Below, piece after piece: positions 60,374-64,000 of a stretch of 64,000 nt of DNA. This DNA comes from an uncultured Bacteroidales bacterium (lineage in GTDB: Bacteria > Bacteroidota > Bacteroidia > Bacteroidales > P3): positions 1-64,000 of the forward strand of contig CALUNB010000001.1 of the NCBI GenBank assembly GCA_944321885.1, read 5' to 3'. The translations under genes were made by a program, and so were the position numbers. Each line of letters begins with the position of its first letter. Positions within the stretch are counted from its first letter, which is position 1. Under the pieces are notes generated by a model. The model did not search any database. It saw only the letters and a list, made by a program, of their open reading frames with translations, and was not told the DNA's origin.

Positions 60374-62989
60374 CTATTCCTCGATTACAATATGTTTCGC
60401 TTCTTTGTCAATATGGTATGCCCCGATTTTCGAAAAAGCGGACGGACAGAGGATGATTTCCGCCGGAAGTTCCTCGGCCGTCACCAATTCGACACGCTGG
60501 ATGACATACTGTCCTATTTTTATCTCTTTCAACTGCAAACGCTGGTTGGGGAGCACCTCGCCTTCCTCATCGAAAGCCTTGTCCTTGTTGCGGAAGCTGT
60601 TCTTGCCCAGGTTCCCGGCCTGCAAAAGCCGCATGGCCGCATCGATGCTGATGGCATTGAGCCTGCCTCTTTCATCCAAGACGGCCCGCATCCCCAAACC
60701 GTTGGCAATCACCCGCATTTCGGGCTGTTGGTCGGGATTCCAGACAAAAGGAATCTTGTTGGCGTTCTCCAAATCGGCAATCCCGATAATGGCACTCAGG
60801 CTGCGGTCACCCGAAGGGATGAAATCTTCCCGCAAGACACTGAACTCGGTACGGCGGTTCAACTGGTGGGCGGCTTCCTTCCTTGCCCGGCTGCCCAAGG
60901 TATCGATATAGGCATCGGTCAGGACCACGCCGGAATCGAAGACATAGGGTGTTCCTTGGTAAACCGAGACCATTTGCCGGTCCAGACGGCGCGGCGCTCT
61001 CGAACCGTAGCCCTTGGCCACCAAGCGTTCCCCGTCGATACCACGTTTGATCAGGTAATCGACCACCGACTGGGCACGGTATTGCGACAAGGAGTCGTTC
61101 GTCATGGCAATAGGCCGGGAGTCGGTATGCGAAGCCAACTCGATGACCAGGCGCGGATTCTTCTCCAACAGCACAATCAAACCCATCAAGGAATCCTGGT
61201 ATTGTTCCTTCAAGTCCCATTTTCCCAAATCGTACAAGATTTCAGGCAGAACCACCGGCCCCTGCGGTATGGGTTCCAAGACGAAGTCGTGCACGAAATC
61301 CTTGCTCGCCACTAAACCTACCGTCGTCTCGCTGCCTTCCGCTCCCAGATAGTTCCGCTTCCCCACGATAATCTTATAGGTTGTATTCTCATTGACCTGG
61401 CCGCTGTTGAACTGGTAGAAACCCCGTCCATTCGTGGTCACGGCCACCAACATCCCGTCGCTGCCCACCAAGGTCACTTCGGCATCAGCAATCGGTTGCA
61501 AGGTCTCCTCGCTGGTCACGGTCCCTGAAATCGTGAAAAGGATATCGGGCAGGTTGAACGAATAAATGTCGTCGCTGCCCCGTCCCCCACCCCGGTTGGA
61601 GCTGAAAAAGCCTTGGTTCCGTCCCGGAAGGAAACATATCCCGAAATCATCGGCATTGGTATTCACCGGATAATCCAAATGCCCGATTTCCGTGTAAAGC
61701 CCGTCGCGCAGAACCGAAGAAAAAATATCATACCCCCCCGAGGAATTATGTCCGGTAGAAGAAAAATAGAACGATGTATCGTTACGAAGGAAAGGATAAG
61801 CTTCCTTGTATTCGGTATTGATCCATTTCCCGTCCGCGTTGCCTTCGGCCAAACGGGCCTCGATTTCCTCGGGCGTGGCGGTCTTGTCCCAGTTCATGTT
61901 CACGGGGACCCCGAAACTGCTCCCGCTCCCCTCCGCGTACCAGATATCCAAATCCCCGTAGCCGCCCTCCATGTTGGAAGCGAAATAAAGACGGCTTCCA
62001 TCCTCGGTGATGAAAGGATGCACGAAATCGGAAACCGTATCCCCGTTGATTTCCACGGTCACGGGATCCCCCCAGGCGGAACCATCGAAAGTGGAGGTCT
62101 TGATGACACAACGGTTGGCCTTGTTGTCCTCGCTGCCGCAGAAAGTATAGTACATGGTATTGCCGCCATTGCAGAAAACGGCATCGCTCTCGTTCGAAGC
62201 CGTGCTGGTCTTACCGTTCTGGTCCAGTTTCTCAGGAAGACTCCAGGTACCTTTGGCGGCATCTTGCTTGGCCACGAAAATATCGGAAAAACGTTCCCCG
62301 GTCCAGGCGTCGGTCTTCTTGCCAGTCACTCCCTCCCGCGTGGAAGAAAAAGCGATGATGATGCCTTCCGCATCGTAAAGACGGGGATTCCAATCCCCCG
62401 CGTTGGTGTTGAGCTTGCGCACGTTCTCCACCTGGTAGCGGGAAGCCTGGGAGGCCAATTGCTGCGCCAGCATGCTGGCCCGCAAGCCTTGGATACCGGC
62501 ACTGTCGTCGGGGATATAATCCAAATAATTCTGGAAATTCTCAATCGAAGCCTCGTATTGGCCAGCGGACAATTGCAAGTTGGCTAAATCGAAATAAACA
62601 TCCGGGCGCACCTTGTAGTACCCGGCACGGATGCAACGCTGGTATTGACGCATCGCCTGGCGGCTCTGCCCGCTCAACCGGTAGGATTCGGCAATCTGGT
62701 ACATCAAACGGTTCTTCAAATCCGGGTCGCTCCCCTTTTTCTTCTTTCCCAAACGGGCGAAAGCTTTCTGGTATTGCGTCACCGCCACGCTGTACATATG
62801 GTAACGGAATGCCGTATCCGCCTTCTTGATCTGGCGGTTCTGGGCGAACGCCCCCGCAGGAGAGCAAAGAAAAATCAAAGAGAAAAGAAAACACAGGAAT
62901 CCTTTCCGTCCCCTCAGGCAGCTCCGGGGTGGAACACCCCGGCCGCAATTAGATATCTCCGTCTCTGTTTTAAGCTCTTCTGCAACCAT
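60374..62989 (-). CDS. PorE-like OmpA-family protein (TPR, beta-propeller, CRD, OmpA) with C-terminal retropepsin-like domain
   Basis: 871 residues. Signal peptide (FLCFLFSLIFLCSPAGAFAQ), then TPR helices (about 55-190), PD40 beta-propeller repeats (about 200-480: DWNPRLYDAEGIIIAFSSTR, DGSRLYFASNMEGGYGDLDI, GFFSSNRGGGRGSDDIYSF), a carboxypeptidase regulatory-like domain (TISGTVTSEETLQPIADAEV) and an OmpA domain (LPEILYDLGKWDL, ASHTDSRPIAM, RAQSVVDYLIKRGI) with the peptidoglycan-binding Asp and Arg. This order is that of the T9SS outer-membrane component PorE. The last 116 residues (60377-60724) form a retropepsin-type fold with DERG in place of the catalytic DTGA. PorE proteins lack this. It could be a PorE variant or a paralogue. 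Confidence 0.8.
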   Translation of the reverse strand: MVAEELKTETEISNCGRGVPPRSCLRGRKGFLCFLFSLIFLCSPAGAFAQNRQIKKADTAFRYHMYSVAVTQYQKAFARLGKKKKGSDPDLKNRLMYQIAESYRLSGQSRQAMRQYQRCIRAGYYKVRPDVYFDLANLQLSAGQYEASIENFQNYLDYIPDDSAGIQGLRASMLAQQLASQASRYQVENVRKLNTNAGDWNPRLYDAEGIIIAFSSTREGVTGKKTDAWTGERFSDIFVAKQDAAKGTWSLPEKLDQNGKTSTASNESDAVFCNGGNTMYYTFCGSEDNKANRCVIKTSTFDGSAWGDPVTVEINGDTVSDFVHPFITEDGSRLYFASNMEGGYGDLDIWYAEGSGSSFGVPVNMNWDKTATPEEIEARLAEGNADGKWINTEYKEAYPFLRNDTSFYFSSTGHNSSGGYDIFSSVLRDGLYTEIGHLDYPVNTNADDFGICFLPGRNQGFFSSNRGGGRGSDDIYSFNLPDILFTISGTVTSEETLQPIADAEVTLVGSDGMLVAVTTNGRGFYQFNSGQVNENTTYKIIVGKRNYLGAEGSETTVGLVASKDFVHDFVLEPIPQGPVVLPEILYDLGKWDLKEQYQDSLMGLIVLLEKNPRLVIELASHTDSRPIAMTNDSLSQYRAQSVVDYLIKRGIDGERLVAKGYGSRAPRRLDRQMVSVYQGTPYVFDSGVVLTDAYIDTLGSRARKEAAHQLNRRTEFSVLREDFIPSGDRSLSAIIGIADLENANKIPFVWNPDQQPEMRVIANGLGMRAVLDERGRLNAISIDAAMRLLQAGNLGKNSFRNKDKAFDEEGEVLPNQRLQLKEIKIGQYVIQRVELVTAEELPAEIILCPSAFSKIGAYHIDKEAKHIVIEE

Positions 62990-63020
62990 ACAAATGCTTT
63001 ATTTCCGTATGCCAGATTTG

Positions 63021-63051
63021 CGAATTTACGCATAATCTTGCAAATAAAAAA
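63021..63051 (-). promoter_or_regulatory. Possible promoter of the PorE-like gene
   Basis: On the minus strand TTTT, about 19 bases, TAAATTCG (63021-63028), a GC-tolerant variant of the -7 box, 32 bases before the ATG at 62989. Confidence 0.4.
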
Positions 63052-63162
63052 GAAAATCTTTCAAAGCCGCTGATTATCAGCTTCTCCAAAAAGAAAGGGA
63101 GACTCCGTTCGGAATCCCCCTTTCCTCTTTCCGGCCGGGCTTGGAGGCCGGCACCGGACATC

Positions 63163-63450
63163 TTAGAAGCTGCTTAAAATTTCTTACAATCCTGAAAAGG
63201 CTGAATTTTCAGGGACCGGGTCCAGGATTTTGTTTGCCCATCGGGGGCTATTTCGGGTCTGGGTTGAGCGATGCTCGATGATAGCTTGGTCTCGGAGAAA
63301 TCAAAGCAAGCTTTGATTCCCCGCTCGACTTTCGCTATCGTTTGCCTTTTTCACGTCCGATAGCTGGGCTATCCTCCTTTGAAAAACGCCGCGCCATCCC
63401 TCCAAATCCCCTCCCGATGGCCTAAACAAATAAATTTAAACAGCTTCTTA
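63163..63450. mobile_element. MITE-like element abutting secDF
   Basis: 288 bases between imperfect terminal inverted repeats, TTAGAAGCTGCTTAAAATTT (63163-63182) and its counterpart ending CAGCTTCTTA (63450), matching at 16 of 20 positions. A second inverted pair, GCCCATCGGG (from 63237) and CCCGATGGCC (to 63423), nests inside. No gene inside. The right end contains the stop codon of the secDF gene. Confidence 0.65.
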
Positions 63451-64000
63451 GCGGGCAGCGCCCTTGCTGGTGTAAATCCCCCGGGCCTGGGCTTCGGCCA
63501 ACTGTTTGTCTTCCTTCCGTTTCAACAAGCGGAAAGCGATAGGCGAAGCCACGAAGATGGAGGAATACGTACCAATGATGATACCCGAAAGGAGGCAGAA
63601 AGTAAAGCCTCGAATCACTTCACCTCCGAAGATGAAAATCATCAAGACCGTAACCAAAGTGGTACCCGAAGCATTCACGGTACGCGGCAAGGTGCTGTTG
63701 ATGGCCGCGTTCATGTTGTCCTTCAAGGAATGCTTGGGATAAAGCCCCAGGTTCTCACGTATACGGTCGAACACGATAACGGTATCGTTGATCGTATAAC
63801 CGATAATCGTCAAAATCGCAGCGATGAAAGCCTGGTCGATATCGAGGGAGAACGGCAGCACCCCGTAGAACAACGAGAACAAGCCAATCGTAATCAAAGC
63901 ATTGTGGGTCAACCCAATCAATGCGCTCAAACCAAACTGCCAACGTTTGAAACGGATAGCTATGTAAATGAAGATGGCGATAAGGGCCAAGGCCACGGCA
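63448..64000 (-). CDS. secDF: Protein translocase SecDF, C-terminal part (partial)
   Basis: The first 183 codons seen from the stop; the gene continues beyond the right edge. The SecF signature is clear: AFIAAILTIIGYTINDTVIVFDRIREN, then INSTLPRTVNASGTTLVTVLMIF and FTFCLLSGIIIGTYSSIFVASPIAF (quoted in parts in other words: residues around TIIGYTINDTVIVFDRI and SGIIIGTYSSIF). Bacteroidota usually fuse SecD and SecF; the part visible is the SecF half, so fusion cannot be confirmed. It uses the proton gradient to pull exported proteins across the inner membrane. The TAA stop lies in the terminal repeat of the adjoining MITE-like element. Confidence 0.85.
   Translation of the reverse strand, partial: AVALALIAIFIYIAIRFKRWQFGLSALIGLTHNALITIGLFSLFYGVLPFSLDIDQAFIAAILTIIGYTINDTVIVFDRIRENLGLYPKHSLKDNMNAAINSTLPRTVNASGTTLVTVLMIFIFGGEVIRGFTFCLLSGIIIGTYSSIFVASPIAFRLLKRKEDKQLAEAQARGIYTSKGAAR

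Noticed and set aside
59039-61315. 758-codon plus-strand frame across purM and the PorE-like gene
   Set aside because: Runs antisense over two well-identified genes and their gap; no motif.

Overview
The window reads as a stretch of chromosome from a Bacteroidota bacterium, order Bacteroidales, with moderate-to-high GC by eye. Four things point there. Promoters have the Bacteroidota form (TTTG, about 19 bases, TAnnTTTG). Two proteins end in type IX secretion (T9SS) type A sorting domains. A TonB-dependent receptor carries an N-terminal carboxypeptidase-regulatory-like domain. secD and secF appear to be fused. The genus cannot be fixed from sequence alone. No rRNA, tRNA or CRISPR array was seen.

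Layout. 0.1-5.7 kb: an AsmA-like envelope protein and a 23S-type pseudouridine synthase with huge disordered flanks, both on the minus strand. 6.2-11.3 kb: a C-rich Rpn/PD-(D/E)XK nuclease gene, then a plus-strand lipid cluster (FMN oxidoreductase, acyl-CoA synthetase, acyltransferase with a zinc ribbon). 11.5-15.1 kb: DNA polymerase IV, then the scar of a deleted RND efflux operon in which the 5' part of the adaptor gene is joined to the 3' end of the tolC-type gene, with a divergent AraC regulator still present. 15.4-20 kb: a more AT-rich, accessory-looking block (phosphoesterase, SPOUT methyltransferase, uracil-glycosylase-like protein, membrane protein, lipoprotein). 20.3-24.8 kb: nitroreductase, a polytopic membrane protein, a CoA-transferase and a secreted endonuclease/phosphatase-fold protein. 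24.8-25.7 kb: a repeat nest with two inverted copies of a small element bearing 19-bp terminal inverted repeats, plus a large hairpin that ends at the pepC stop codon.

25.7-37.5 kb is a minus-strand housekeeping run: DoxX-like protein, tpiA, prmA, an unknown 1600-residue exported protein, plsY, mazG and a secreted PepC-like peptidase. DUF1599 and folP-cdaA diverge from an interlocked promoter pair at 37.6 kb. ychF, gcvH and a degenerate arginase-fold protein follow.

43-59 kb holds the most unusual content. Two giant exported proteins of about 1900-1960 residues are encoded head to tail, each with about 20 InlB/Listeria-Bacteroides-type repeats behind a similar N-terminal domain. Only the downstream one has a T9SS sorting domain. 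Next to them are a small T9SS-sorted protein and a TonB-dependent receptor. purM follows, then an OmpA/TPR/beta-propeller protein resembling the T9SS component PorE, here with an extra retropepsin-fold domain that has lost its catalytic DTG. The window closes with a MITE-like element whose terminal repeat supplies the stop codon of a partial secDF.
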